In this document: positions 1-12,489 of the stretch, one piece after another
Layout: every line of letters begins with the position of its first letter
Numbering within the stretch: position 1 is the first letter of the stretch
Assembly: GCA_023374045.1 (NCBI GenBank)
Contig: CM041779.1
Span: forward strand, 744,001 to 808,000
DNA length: 64,000 nucleotides
Direction: 5' to 3'
Source of the DNA: Limonium bicolor
Lineage: Eukaryota; Streptophyta; Magnoliopsida; Caryophyllales; Plumbaginaceae
Position numbers and translations under genes: made by a program
Notes under the pieces: generated by a model
The model's input: only the letters and a program-made list of their open reading frames with translations
What the model was told of the DNA's origin: nothing
Database searches by the model: none

Positions 1-3000
1 TCTTCCCATCTTCCTCCACTTCCTCCTCCTTCAATCTACCATCCCGATCATGACACCTCCTTATTCGACCACAAATCCTTAACTGGAGACTCGCTCCTTG
101 CTGAATCGACCCGCACAGGTACCCGGTTCCCGTTCCGGGGATCAGTGAGTGGTAAGGTGCCGCTAGGATTGAAGCGGAAGGGGTTGCGGATTGTTGTTAC
201 TGGCGGGGCGGGATTCGTCGGTTCACATCTGGTGGATCGGTTGATTGAGAGAGGTGATAGTGTGATCGTGGTGGATAATTTCTTCACCGGGAGAAAGGAT
301 AACTTGGTCCATCACTTTGGAAACCCTAATTTCGAGTTAATCCGGCATGATGTTGTTGAGCCCTTGCTGCTTGAGGTTGACCAGATCTATCACCTCGCTT
401 GCCCTGCTTCCCCGGTTCATTACAAGTTCAACCCTGTGAAAACTATCATATCCTTTTCCACTTCTCATTTCTTCTCATATCTGAGACTTATCATTATGAT
501 TACTGATTTTATTGTATGAGGTCATGCTTTACTGTTTTCTTCTTCCATGCATTCTTCCATTGTTGGTATTAAAGCTTGCTAGGTGGTCTGAGCCGTTCTA
601 AATCAATACTACGGATGGTAAAATCGTAAATAGACCTTTGAGGTGGTGCTCTACCTTGGTAGATCCTTCAATTTGGTTTTACTCCCTCCGTCCTGAATTG
701 ACCGTCCTGTTTGCTTTATGGCACGTTTTTCCTCATCAGTATTAAGCATATAAGATAAAACAATTTAATAAAACTAAATTTTGTAATTTATAGTTTATCA
801 TGTAAGGAATCATATGCAAAACTTAAATTTTCAAAATTAATTTATTGCATGTTAAAAATTGAAATCAAACAACATGTCCAAATAGTATCAATTCAAGACG
901 GAGGGAGTATAACTTAGTGGTTGCATTTTTTTTTTTTGATAATTAGTATTTGCTTTATTCAGATAAAAGAAACGTACAAACTACAAATTATGGGAGTGGG
1001 AGGCACTTTGGTTGCTCACTTAGCGGTTGCTTGCATCTAAGCAAGCCAATTGATTACCAAAGATTTGGTGGCTAGTTATCCATAGAAAAAAGATGAATCA
1101 TTACGGTGGATTATGATGAGATCACTGTATGGTAAAATTATTAGCGATTTATAAATGATTCTATTACTATGTAATTTTGATGTGTCTCTCACCGTTCAAA
1201 CAAAAATGATGGGTCAATGTCAATGATGGTAGCAGTAATGTTTTTCTTTCCTGTTTTTGAATCCTGTCTTCCTGATATTTTCATTGAGCGACCTTAACGA
1301 TGACTTTTTCACAAGACAAATGTGGTAGGGACGCTGAACATGCTGGGATTGGCGAAAAGGGTAGGTGCGAGGTTCTTGCTTACTAGCACCAGCGAGGTAT
1401 ATGGTGACCCACTTGAGCACCCTCAGAAGGAGACTTACTGGGGCAATGTTAATCCCATCGGTAAACATTTCCTTTTATCATCTAAGGTGCTTTCGTCTAC
1501 ATTCTTTTTTGTATTTCTACATGACACTCCCTCACCTACCAACCCACCCACGTCCCCGTTCCCAAATTGAACATGTGAGATACGCATTTTCGAAACAAAG
1601 CGCAATACTTGGTGTTAATAGAGGGGAAATATTGAAAATGGTGCAAAAGGAACAGAAGGCAGATGTTGAATGCGACTTGTTACCAATTTCGTCCGACCCT
1701 GTTGCAGTTTTCATTTATTAGAGAGCTTTTCAGTAAACGTGGGAGGTGGTCCTTCACCAATGAGCACTTTTGGTTTGTAGGCCCTGATTTGGTCAGATCT
1801 TCGACCGGGTCGAGCCAGTCTTGCAATTTCCAGATCTCCTTCTTTTGCGGAGCATAGATATATATTAACCTTATTTTTACATTTCAGAAGAAAGTACTTG
1901 TTTATTTTCTTCCGAAAAGATGCTTTAATTTTACTTTGCATTGTTCGGAAGTTATGGTTCTTTTAGGCAACTGGGAGCAGAAATTTAGGATCTGTTGCTA
2001 TATAGCTAATTGAGCGAGCGAAATGAGTGCAAGTGACTATGGAGGGTGAACCTCAGCATCAGGAGAAGGATCCGACTTTGTGTAACTTTTTTCTACTAAC
2101 ATTAATGGGAATAGAAACCTTTGCTTGCGTGAATCCTTTCCCATCCCCAGTCGTTGATCAATTTAAAATTGGTGGTTGTTGACAGGTGTCAGAAGTTGTT
2201 ATGACGAGGGAAAACGTACCGCTGAAACTTTGGCAATGGACTACCACAGAGGTGCCGGTGTTGAGGTCGGTGCCGGCTATTTTAAGTTCCTTATGGCATT
2301 TACTTATTCGAGGGTGTGATTGGACTTAGTACAATTCACATGCTACTTATTCCATATAATTTAGAAGCTCTTGGGTTCTCAGTTTTGAAATATTGCAACT
2401 TGTTAGGTACGTATTGCTAGGATATTCAATACCTATGGGCCCCGGATGTGTATTGATGATGGTCGTGTTGTTAGTAACTTTGTTGCCCAGGTGATTGAAA
2501 TATGTTGTCTGTTTTCTTCCCCTTTATCCTTTACTTGTGGCATTGCATTGTTCGTAGTATCTGATTTGGTGAAATGATGTAGGCATTGAGGAAGGAGCCG
2601 ATGACTGTCTATGGTGATGGGAAGCAGACAAGGAGTTTCCAGTTCGTTTCTGATCTGGTAAGGAGTCATTTTCTTAACATTACCAGTAATTCAAACATGC
2701 TACGCATTTTCTTTTCTTTGTTTAAAGGTCGTTTAAGCCCTTGTCATCATTAGTAGGATATTCTGGTACTACAATATGACGTTTATCCTGATAGGACAGG
2801 AGGCAAACTTTGGAAGCATTTACCCATATAGTATTTCCTAGTAGTTGGCATATTGTTTCCCACGTATTCTTTCTGACCGCAACTTGTTAACAACTGGAGC
2901 CCACCATGTCAAAATAAGGCATATGATACGAACTTGTTAGTCCCTGTGGAACAACACGCTTTTTTTTTTTACTAAATAACAATGAATCAATGTCGCATTA

Positions 3001-3729
3001 CTTCTGTGACATAGAAGTTGAGGAAAGGTTGAGTTTCCTTTTCTAGGGTTTATATTTCTTGAGATGGCATTTTCTTCGATACGGGTGCTGTCTAATCCTA
3101 TTGGTTGTTGAGATGCTGCATTGTTTGGTGCACGGTTTTAACTAGCAATTACAACAAACTCAATTGCCATTAGCTCTTCCCAGGTCTAGTAGTGATATGA
3201 TAGTTGCAATATGCCTTTGATTTGAACACCTTTCTGTGAATTGAAGTGTCTTTTAATTGTGATTGACCTTTCTCATGAAATTTATATATTCAGGTTGAAG
3301 GTCTGATGCGCCTAATGGAAGGAGAACATGTGGGCCCGTTTAACCTAGGAAATCCTGGTGAATTCACTATGCTGGAACTTGCCAAGGTACTACAGTCTAC
3401 AGATACTATTGAATTCTAAATAAAGGATAATCTTTATTTCTTTTCCCTTTCACGTCAATAAAGCTAATGAAAGTTCAATTGATCGCATCCTTTGTGCCAT
3501 AACGCAGGTTGTCCAAGAGACGATCGATCCAAATGCTAAGATAGAGCACAGGCCAAACACTGCAGATGACCCACACAAAAGGAAGCCAGATATCTCTAAG
3601 GCAAAGGAATTACTCGGTTGGGAGCCAAAGATCCCTCTTCGTCAAGGGCTTCCAATGATGGTTTCAGATTTCAGGCAGCGCATTTTTGGTGACCAGAAAA
3701 AACCAACCTCCACAAATACTGCACTCTGA
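1..3729 (+). CDS. UXS: UDP-glucuronic acid decarboxylase (UDP-xylose synthase), 5' partial
   Basis: Converts UDP-glucuronate to UDP-xylose for cell-wall polysaccharides. Seven exons join in frame: 1-447, 1313-1460, 2186-2265, 2407-2490, 2583-2657, 3294-3386 and 3508-3729 (TGA at 3727), giving 382 residues in the window. Visible motifs are the Rossmann NAD-binding stretch [10 protein letters not shown] (from about base 199), the LTSTSEVYG strand with the catalytic Thr/Ser/Glu, and the SDR Tyr/Lys pair in CYDEGKR (exon 3). The sequence before [11 protein letters not shown] resembles the stem of the membrane-anchored, Golgi-type plant UXS proteins, so roughly 60 residues with the start codon and signal anchor should lie left of base 1 (inference from family length). 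All introns are GT-AG except the first visible one, which is AT-AC. No frameshift or stop interrupts the exons, so the gene is probably functional. Confidence 0.95.
448..1312 (+). other. U12-type AT-AC intron of UXS
   Basis: The reading frame requires ...AAA ACT ATC | AAG ACA AAT... (KTI|KTN), and no GT donor is available there. The intron begins ATATCCTTTT at 448-457, the U12 AT-AC donor consensus, and ends in AC at 1311-1312. CCTTAAC at 1292-1298 matches the U12 branch-site consensus and lies about 15 nt before the acceptor. Length is 865 nt. A Stowaway MITE occupies 682-907. Splicing would need the minor spliceosome. Confidence 0.9.
682..907. mobile_element. Stowaway-type (Tc1/mariner) MITE in the UXS intron
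   Basis: Terminal inverted repeats CTCCCTCCGTCCTGAATTG and its complement (one mismatch: CTCCCTCCGTCTTGAATTG read from the other end) bound 226 bp of AT-rich DNA. A TA dinucleotide flanks each side (680-681, 908-909). CTCCCTCCGT is the classic Stowaway terminus. Confidence 0.92.
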
Positions 3730-4624
3730 GTGGTTTACTCTGATAGAGGAAGAAAGTGGTCAGGAACAGTAAAAAGAACAACATTTATCAAGGGGGGATT
3801 CATCATCGTCAGAGTTGCACCCTTTCCTGGGTATCCTTCAGTTGCTCTCTTCTCTGTATAGCAATAGCATCATCAACCACACAGTGAGAGGCCACTTTGC
3901 TGATTTCTCTTAATTTTTTTCATCTCCCAATCAGGACACAGAGATATACATAGAGGCAGAAATACTTTATCTCCCATTTTAAGTTGTACTCGTTTTTCTT
4001 ATGTTTCTTTTGTCCTGTTCTATTTGGCAGTTTAGCACGAGTGTATGACAATTACAGTATGTAGTTACTTGAGCACACTTAGCTTTGGGTGTTGCACAAG
4101 TAATCTAGTCTTTTTAGCATCGACATGTTTTTCTTTTCTTTCTGCGTAGATTTGGTTTCCGAGTTTTTGTGGTGGCGAAGCTTGTTTTGTGCAGATGACA
4201 AATTGGCAGCGTCACATAGACCAATATTATACTTCTGAATATATATATAAGCGTGCTAAAATCAATAAAGCCGATAGACTTGGGATGAATGGAAATAACA
4301 AATCCAGTTAAGACTTCCTTGTACATGTAGGTAGGCATATCATGGTAAAGAAATTTTTTTCAGTATAAAAAGAGTCGGATGAAGGCAATCAAGATGTGTG
4401 TAAGAATTTGTCTAACAAATTATATATCTTCCTATTCCTGTGAAATCTTAGGTTGTGTTTGGATAGAATTTTGAACATGAAAGTGAGTGTCTGAAAATGA
4501 ATGGTTATTACTTCACAATGGATTGTTGAAGCAAACTTTTCAATTAATGAAGTGAACTTTGAAAGCTTACGTAAACATTAAATTTATAGAAGTAGCCTTT
4601 CGAAAATTTGAAGTAAACATCTAA
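3730..4624 (+). other. UXS 3' UTR and downstream spacer
   Basis: Non-coding sequence after the UXS stop codon. An AATAAA at about 4264 could serve as a polyadenylation signal; there is no direct evidence of the cleavage site. No other gene is seen before the MITE boundary at 4625. Confidence 0.5.
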
Positions 4625-4835
4625 GGGCATCCAGATTCCAGCCACCAACAAATATTAGTTTATTATCTCCTCTCACAATCTCTCTCTTTTTACCCAGGTT
4701 CTCTAAAAAGAGGGTGTCTTAGTTAAGAAACCCTCTCACATCCTCTCTCCTCCACCTCATCATTTTCTTTTTTCTTTTTTAACATTATGAGTGGAATCCA
4801 CACCATTCACTACTAGAAAACAGCCTATTTGCTAC

Positions 4836-5105
4836 GGAATTAGCGACGGACCAAAATCCGTCGCTAAATAGCGACGGAATAACGGCGTAGCGACGGACAG
4901 TTTTAGCGACGGAATGGCGACGGAATGGCGACGAATTAGCGACGGAACAATGGCGGGGCGAGTGGCGCGCAAATTTCCCCAAATTAGCGACGGAAAAGTC
5001 TGTCGCTAATTACTTCCGAAAACCACACGCTCCCACTAATTTAAACGACGCCGTTTCACTTATATTTAGCGACGGATTTGCGACGGTCTGAGTCCGTCGC
5101 TAATT
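4836..5105. repeat. CACTA left subterminal repeat array
   Basis: About a dozen copies of AGCGACGGA or its complement TCCGTCGCT, some perfect inverted pairs, lie in 270 bp. They mirror those at the right end and are the presumed transposase binding sites. Confidence 0.9.
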
Positions 5106-6633
5106 CGCTTAGATTAATCAGACGCGATCTTCTTCTTCTTCTTCTTCTTCTTCCCTGCGCGCATATCTTTCTCCTCCTCTCCTCTCCCTCCTCTCCTCTC
5201 CTCTCCTGCGCGCACCAGACTACCATTCCGGCCAGATTCAGGCTCCGTCGCCGCCATTAGCTAGTTTTCAGGCCACCGAAACGTCCCAGACAACCTCTGC
5301 ATACTCCTGCAACTTCACTGCGGCAAATTTGGTTAGTTTCAGCCAATTCTAGGGTTACGAAAATTGTGTTAAAAATTTGTAAATTTATGGGTTATTGTTT
5401 GTTAATTGGTGCTATGAACTGGTGGTTATTGGTGTGTTGTTGGTTTGTGAGTATTATAGTTGCTAATTTTGCATTTTGTTTAATTTTTCACTAATTTTAG
5501 TGTTACATATATATATAACCGAAAATGGCATGGGTATATCAAAATTCAGTGTTGTGTGCTTGCAAAATTGTGTTGTTAGAACTAATTAATGATTATATAG
5601 TTTGTATTAGTTAATTTCAGTTGTCAATTCTTACTTTTATGGATAGTTTTACAAATTTTAGTTCCAAATGGCATGGGTATATCAAAAATTGTTAGTATAC
5701 AAATTTGTTGATGTTGTTTTGTAATTATGAATGTTAGTTGTAGATTTTTTTTTATTGTAGTAGACCTAGGGTTATAATATTGTGAAACCGAAAATTGATT
5801 TGGGGAAATAACATATTGAGAATGTTTCGAACTAAAATTTATAAGTTAAGTGACAGTTCGTGATTTTAACTTGATTTATATTAGAATATATACATAATTT
5901 AACTGTATATTTTTTATATATATTGTTTCTTATTAATAATTCAATTGATAATTTAATTGTATAATTAAGTTCATAAAATCAATTAAGTTAATATATATTT
6001 TAAACTTGATTTTATATTAGGATATATTATTTCTTATTTAATATATAGTACGTACTAGGTAAAAATAAAGTATAATATATTTGTTTGAACTTAAATATCC
6101 ATTGCTTGTTAGTTACTTTTGTGTGTGTGTTTTGTTAGTTACTTAATTTGCGTCGATGAATCAAGTGGTTGGATCTGTTGTATGCTGTTGTAGATATTGT
6201 GTGGACAATCTGTTGGGTTTGTTGATAACTGTTGGTATTTGTGAATCGTCCTTGTGGGATGCTTAGAAATAAGCGGAAAAGTAAAAAAAATAGGGGACAC
6301 TATGTCGATTTTTTTTAAAATTTTATTAGTTTGAACTAAAGTAGTGTTGATAATCACCGTATTTTATATTTCGGTTGGTCTCCTCCCTCAGGCGTAGTCG
6401 CATAGGTATGAGACCTTGTCATCACCTCCCGACTTCTCAGCTTTGGTAACTGGTGGTGCTTCTGGAATTGGGAAAGTTATGATAATTTAACTATATAATT
6501 AAGTTGATAAAATCAATCAAGTTGATAATTTAACTGTATAATTAACTAAAGTAGTGTTTTATTAGTATTAACTAAAGTAGTGTTTTTAGTATTAACTAAA
6601 GTAGTGTTTTATTAGTATTAACTAAAGTAGTGT
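5106..6633 (+). other. CACTA 5' non-coding region
   Basis: Contains a (CTT)n/(CT)n pyrimidine tract at 5127-5210, then AT-rich leader or intron-like sequence with an internal duplication (the block near 5940-5995 recurs near 6480-6540). No complete gene is seen. The dehydrogenase scrap at 6419-6481 and a tandem repeat at 6540-6645 are listed separately. Confidence 0.6.
6419..6481 (+). pseudogene. Captured fragment of a short-chain dehydrogenase/reductase gene
   Basis: Translating from 6419 gives SSPPDFSALVTGGASGIGKVM. This contains the SDR dinucleotide-binding glycine motif TGGASGIGK preceded by the usual first beta strand (ALVT). Similarity ends at once, with AT-rich transposon sequence on both sides and an in-frame stop about 3 codons on. 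CACTA transposase genes do not contain this motif, so the piece is best read as a host gene fragment picked up by the transposon. It is too short to name the donor gene. Confidence 0.6.
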
Positions 6634-6645
6634 TTGATTAGTATA
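6540..6645. repeat. Tandem repeat of about 20-30 bp in the CACTA leader
   Basis: Four successive copies of ATTAACTAAAGTAGTGTTT with slightly variable spacers lie just upstream of the transposase start. Confidence 0.85.
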
Positions 6646-9600
6646 GGTATGAGACCCGATAGGGTGTGGATGTATGTTGAGAGAACCTTTGAGAGGGGTA
6701 GAATCTCTACCCAATGGCTGAGGAAGATGGAAGAGTTTGTCTCATTCGCACTACAACACCCTGAATGTATGGAAAACGGTAAAATTAAGTGTCCTTGCGA
6801 CATGAAAAGGTGCAGAAACAGACAGTACCTCGAGCCTGCTGTCGTTAAGCTCCATTTAGCTAAGAAAGGTTTTATGTATGGTTACTTTGATTGGATATTT
6901 CATGGGGAAGATAACACACCTATACAAGTTAATCTCACTACGAGTACCACAACGCCACGTGAGGTACAAAATGTTGAAATGATGGAGCAAATGATTGCTC
7001 ATGCTGTTGGTGATGTTCCAGAAGAATTAGGGGATACATCTACTTTAATGCCGGAGGTTGAGGAGGAACTAGAGGATGCTCCCAATCCAGAAGCTAAGAA
7101 ATTCTTTGAGTTAATGGAATCTTTAGAAGAAAGTTATTCAATGGCACTCATAGCGTGTTATCTATCACAGCTGAATTGATGTCTATTAAGAATGACTACC
7201 AAGCACCCCAGGGATTGATTGATCGAGTCTGCAAAACTTACCACGATCTTTGTCCTGAGAACAATGACATTCCAAACAACTTTTATGAAGCAAATAAAAT
7301 CATGCGTGGTCTAGGTTTACCCTATGAAGAAATTGATTGTTGTTCGGATCATTGTATGATTTTTTGGGGAGAAGATAAAAATCTTGAAGTTTGTAAGTTT
7401 TGTGCTTGCCCTAGATACAAGCCCGTCAAAGAGGGTGCAAAGAGGAGGAAAAGTAAAGTACCGTACAAGAAGATGCAGTATTTTCCCCTCATTCCAAGGC
7501 TGAAGAGGCTATACGCTTCTCCTGCAACGGCTACAGATATGAGATGGCACGCTGAGTACAAGATGACAATATGTGTCATCCATCTGACTCAAAAGCTTGG
7601 AAGCACTTTGACGAAATTCATACTGATTTTGCTTTGGATTCTAGAAATGTCAGACTTGGGTTATGCACTGATGGTTTTCAACCATTTACAGCCTCTGGAA
7701 GACAATACTCTTGCTGACCAGTTGTTCTTACACCTTACAATTTACCGCCTGGGATGTGTATGAAAGATGAGTTCTTCTTTCTTACAATTCTTGTTCCTGG
7801 GCCTAAAAATCCTAAAGGAAAAATTGATGTGTTTTTGCAGCCTCTCATAGCTGAGTTACAGGAGTTGTGGGCAGGAGTCACAACATATGATGTGTCTAAG
7901 AAGAAAAATTTTGAAATGCGAGCGGCGTTGATTTGGACTATAAATGACTTTCCAGCATACGCAATGTTATCAGGTTGGAGAACTGCTGGTCGACTGGCGT
8001 GCCCCCATTGTGCTACAGATAGTGATGCATTCACACTACGTTGTAGCAAGAAGCAGTCTTGGTACGACAACTCCAGAAAATTTCTTCCTGCAGATCACAA
8101 GTTTCGTGCTGATAAAAAATCATTTCGGAAAGGGCACAAAGAGACCAAATTTGCCCCACCTTTTAAAACTGGTGATCAAATACTGACAGAGCTGAACCGA
8201 TTGGGCTTAATGAAGGTCACTGAAGTTGGTTCGGCTGAAATAAATGCTCAAATTGCTAAAACAAGTGGATGGAGCAAAAAAAGCATTTTTTGGGATCTAC
8301 CATATTGGAAAGATTTGTTGATCAGACATATTCTTGATGTGATGCATTGTGAGAAAAATGCGTTTGAGAACATATTCAACACAGTTCTCAATGTGAAGGA
8401 CAAGACAAAGGACACATTTAAATCACGCCTAGAGTTGAATGATTATTGTCACCGTCCAGAGTTGGCACCAGATATATCTTTAAACACGTTTCCAAAGGCA
8501 AAATATGTCATGGACAGGGACAGTATTCGGATCTTGTGTGAATGGGTAAAAAATATAAAGCTCCCTGACGGATTTGCATCCAACATTGGGAGGTGTGTTG
8601 ACATGGCCAATAGGAAAATGTTTGGGATGAAAAGTCATGACTGTCATGTTTTCTTGCAAAGGTTGATGCCCATAGCTTTTCGACATCTACTTGATCAAAA
8701 GGTGTGGGAGCCAATTACTGAGTTATGTCTTTTTTTCAAGGAGTTGACATGCACGTCAATTTCAGAATCTAATATGCAAAGGTTGAATGGTCAAATTCCG
8801 GAAATCTTGTGCAAATTGGAAAAAATATTTCCACCGAGCTTTTTTGACTCAATGGAACATCTCCCCATCCATCTTGCATTTGAAGCGAGTTTATGTGGTC
8901 CAGTGCAGTACAGGATGTATCCGTTTGAGAGGTAAATTATAGGTCAACTGAACAAAGATATTTTATATTGTTATATAGTGTTTTCAATGTAGTTGATGTA
9001 ATTGGTCGATACATAAACTACGATACAGGTACTTGGGCAAATTAAAAAAGTTCATCAGAAATAACAACAAGGTTGAGGGGTCGATTCGTAACGGATACCT
9101 TTTGGAAGAGATCACTAAATTTACAAAGTTTTATTTCGTTGATGACGGACCAGCATACCCTTACAAGCTTGGTAGAAATGAGGTGATTGTGGAAGACGTT
9201 GACGAAGACCCAGAAAGATTGTCTGTTTTCAAAACGTTGGGGAAACCAATTGGCAAAGGAACTAGAAGATTGTTGACAGGCCATGAGTTAGATGCTGCTC
9301 AGTCATATGTTCTTCTGAATTGTGCAGAAATGGAGCCTTACTTTGAGTAAGAAACTTATATCGAATATATTCATTGGTTTACATAATATTCATAATTGTG
9401 TTGACTCTTGCACTTGTATATGTCGTAGAATGTACGAGAGTCAGCTACGGCAAGCGGAACCAACACTGAATGCGCAGACTATAAACCTTAAGATGGAAAA
9501 GGATTTTCCACTTTGGTTTTTCACATGTGAGGGTTTAAGTACATTATTGACTACATCATTATATACATGATTATGCACATTGACACTAACTTGTTATGTT

Positions 9601-10225
9601 ACAGTCAAATGTTGTTTCCACACCGAACAAATTTGTTTGTAGTTTGGCACAAGGTCCATTGAACATGGCAGTTTCCTACTCGGGTTTCTATGTAAATGGA
9701 TACAAATTTCATACAGAATCTTATTCACAAGAACGAACAACATATAACTGTGGTGTTTGCATTTCTGGGACAAACTATGCTGATTCGGAGTATGATTATT
9801 ATGGGGTGCTGAAGGAGATTATTGAACTAGAGTATCCCGCTTTGCCGGTCAAGAAAGTTGTAGTGTTTAATTGTCACTGGTTTGATCCGGAAAAGAGAGG
9901 AGTACAAATACATCCTCGATATAAACTGGTTGACATTAATCATACAAGGAAGTTTAACAAGTACGAGCCATTTGTGCTAGCTAATCAAGCTGTTCAGGTG
10001 TATTATTGCTCATACCCGTCGAAGAAGAGAGATAAGAAAGACTGGTGGGTTGTGTCAAAGGTGAAAGCGCGAAGTGGTTTGGACATGCCAGACTCTTCAA
10101 CAAATGAGGAACAGGTTCAGCCACTGCAAGAGGAAACCGTTGATCATATGGTGTTATCACCTGTAGTCGATGACGATGAAACTTTAGTTTTAGTGGACAT
10201 ACCAGATGACAACATTGATGAATAA
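6634..10225 (+). pseudogene. tnp2-like CACTA transposase, disrupted
   Basis: Domain order is intact for the family. An N-terminal transposase-associated region (from about 6649, MRPDRVWMYVE, with a CPC/C cysteine cluster) is followed by the catalytic Transposase_21 region (about 7155-8400, including WHAEYK and PGPKNPKGKIDVFLQPLI). A DUF4218-like part (about 8440-9100, LMPIAFRHLL) and a DUF4216-like part (about 9650-10070, FYVNGYKFHT) complete it. Introns are visible at 8932-9028 and 9348-9428, and another near 9527-9604. Lesions are an out-of-frame break with a TAG near 7152, a frameshift near 7575 (HPSDSKAWKHF continues in another frame), and a TGA at 7715-7717 where the family has Trp. The ORFs are otherwise long, so inactivation looks fairly recent. 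Confidence 0.9.
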
Positions 10226-10345
10226 ATTGACACTAGACAACAACTACGATGTATGAGAACATATAATTATTGACTTGTCCATTTTTATAATATTATTTGA
10301 TTACATCTTATAAATCTATACGCTTGTTTTTGGTTGTTCACAGTG

Positions 10346-12489
10346 ATGACAGGTGGTAGAGGTTACTTTAAATCCGGGTGGTCGTTCTCGAGAATGCTTG
10401 GTAGGGGTAGTTCATCATCTGCAAGCGAGAGGTCTCATTCTGGTGCTCCACGACTTGCTCGTTCTCACACTGTCTCAGACGAGCACCGATGGGGACCCCG
10501 TACTTTGACACTCATCCGCATGCTCATCAGGGCTCCACTTTAGTCCCTGCTTCTCAGGATGTTCAGCACTACACTCCACCTGCCCACACACCGGCTGAGA
10601 CACCTACCGATACTGCTTCACCTTCACCTGCGGACACACCGCGTAGCTCAAGCTCGTCACAAGCTGCTGGGGTTGTTGATCGTCGCACCTTCATCACCAT
10701 CGACGGCAGGTAAGTACACTTATGTGATTATACAACTTGATATTGTTTTAATAAAGCTTGTTTACCAACCATTGTTAATTACTTGTCATTTGTCTTTGAA
10801 ACTACAGGGATTTGGAGCCTAGTAATGTAGTCAATCGTGGAATACTCCCCTGTTTCGAGACAAGATGGTTTGCCCATGGCTATAACTGGGAGTCACTGGG
10901 TCCGGATGGTCATCGTTTTTATTTTGAGGAGTTTAAGGTATGTAACCATTCATATTTTACCAATGTGTGTATGATGTTTGTTTTGTTTTTGCACTTAAAC
11001 CACTTTGTTAATATATATACAGAAGCGCTTTCGTTGGGATCCTCGATTTGAGACACGGGTGTATGAGATTTTTTGTGATAAAGGTAGACAGAGATATTCT
11101 GACACACTATACAAGATGAAGACAGGGAGAACTAAGAGGAAAGTCAGAGATGATATATGGGACGAGTGGCAGAGACAGTGGCAGACCGAAGATTACAAAG
11201 CAAAAAGCCAAATCAACTCCAGAAACAGAAGGAGTGAGCACACACCTGGTGGCGGTATCTCCACCCATGCTTGCGGATCACGCACAATGAAGGGGCATAA
11301 GAAGGTCTTGGTAAGTTTTTTTGATAGTGTTGTTTTACATTTACCTAAAGATATGCTTAGGAAATATGAATATGGGTGTGACTACGGGTATGATTATGGA
11401 TGTCAATGTGTTTGTGGACTATGAACTGTGAACTATTATTGTTTTCTGTCTGTTTAATATGTGGGCAAAATGTATAAAAACAGGGGAGGTTATGTCAAAT
11501 TTTGCGTAGAATTTGTATTTTATATCTTAATAAGCATTTTTTTAGACTGAAAAAACAGGTGTGGAGCCTGATGCTTACACACTGTTTATTCACACACATT
11601 CGACCAAGGATGAGCATGGTAATAGTGTGCCAGTATGTGCGAAGGCGGAGGACATTGCTGTAAGTGTTTTTATACATCTATTCTGCATAAATGTTTGTAA
11701 TACATTTTAATTTTATTGAATAATGAATAACTTCATTTATCTTTGTTTTGCCATTACATAGTATGAATATGAGCATCTTGTTGAGGCGTCAACTCAAGAG
11801 GCAGTGAACCCAGATGATCCATCAGCCCAAGGGACACCCACTGACCCCAACCAATTATTCTACAAGGCTGTCAAAGGGAAATCACGAAAGCAGAGGGTCT
11901 ACGGTGTGGGCGAGTTAGCACCTGTCTATTTCCCTGACTCATTTCACACCTCTGGCAACAGCTCAAGTGATACCGGCTACGATCAGAGTATGATTGAGTC
12001 GATGCAGTCAAACATTGAGCGAAATGTGCTTGACAAGATCCGCAGACTGAGAGGAGAGCATCCGTCAGGAGCTACGTCAGGAGGAGATGCAGGCTATGAT
12101 ACGAGAGCAGATCTCTCAGATGTTTCCCTCTTAGGGTACGTTCGATAAGAAGATTAATCAAATTTGAAAGGCAGGTATTTGAAGCTTTTTGGTTAAGCTA
12201 ATACTTTTGTGAGTAGACACGGAAACCAAGATGAGGGGAGAGAAGTAAGTTAGAAGTGTTGGCCAATAACTAAATGACATCTGGTTATAAAGGTCATCGT
12301 ATGGTGTGCCCAAATAATTCGCACTCAGCGAACGGGCCCTTAGACTCCTAGTCTGCCAGGATGGGGTCCGTGGGAGGTGCAGGTGGTGGCTCTGGTGGTG
12401 GTTCTGGTGGTGGTGGCTCAGGTGGTGGCTCCGGTGATCAGTTGGGGTATCGTGCTGGGGATGGTCATGGGTGGGAGTACGGACGTTAG
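10346..12489 (+). pseudogene. Second CACTA ORF (Transposase_24, Ptta/En/Spm type), disrupted
   Basis: Exons that join in frame are about 10346-10709, 10808-10937, 11023-11310, 11546-11659 and 11762-12489. All use GT-AG introns. A Pro/Ser/Thr-rich start is followed by the conserved core (RFRWDPRFETRVYEIF, then DIWDEWQRQW) and the YTLFIHTHS and YGVGELAPVYF segments, typical of the DNA-binding accessory protein beside tnp2. A one-base frameshift lies near 10489. A 206-bp MITE (12134-12339) interrupts the last exon; beyond it the frame resumes after a TAG (12349-12351) with a Gly/Ser-rich tail ending at TAG 12487-12489. Confidence 0.85.
12134..12339. mobile_element. Tourist-like (PIF/Harbinger) MITE nested in the CACTA element
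   Basis: Inverted ends GGGTACGTTCG and GGGCCCGTTCG (9 of 11 match), with TTA target duplications at 12131-12133 and 12340-12342. Length is 206 bp. The insertion lies within the last coding exon of the second CACTA ORF. Confidence 0.85.
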
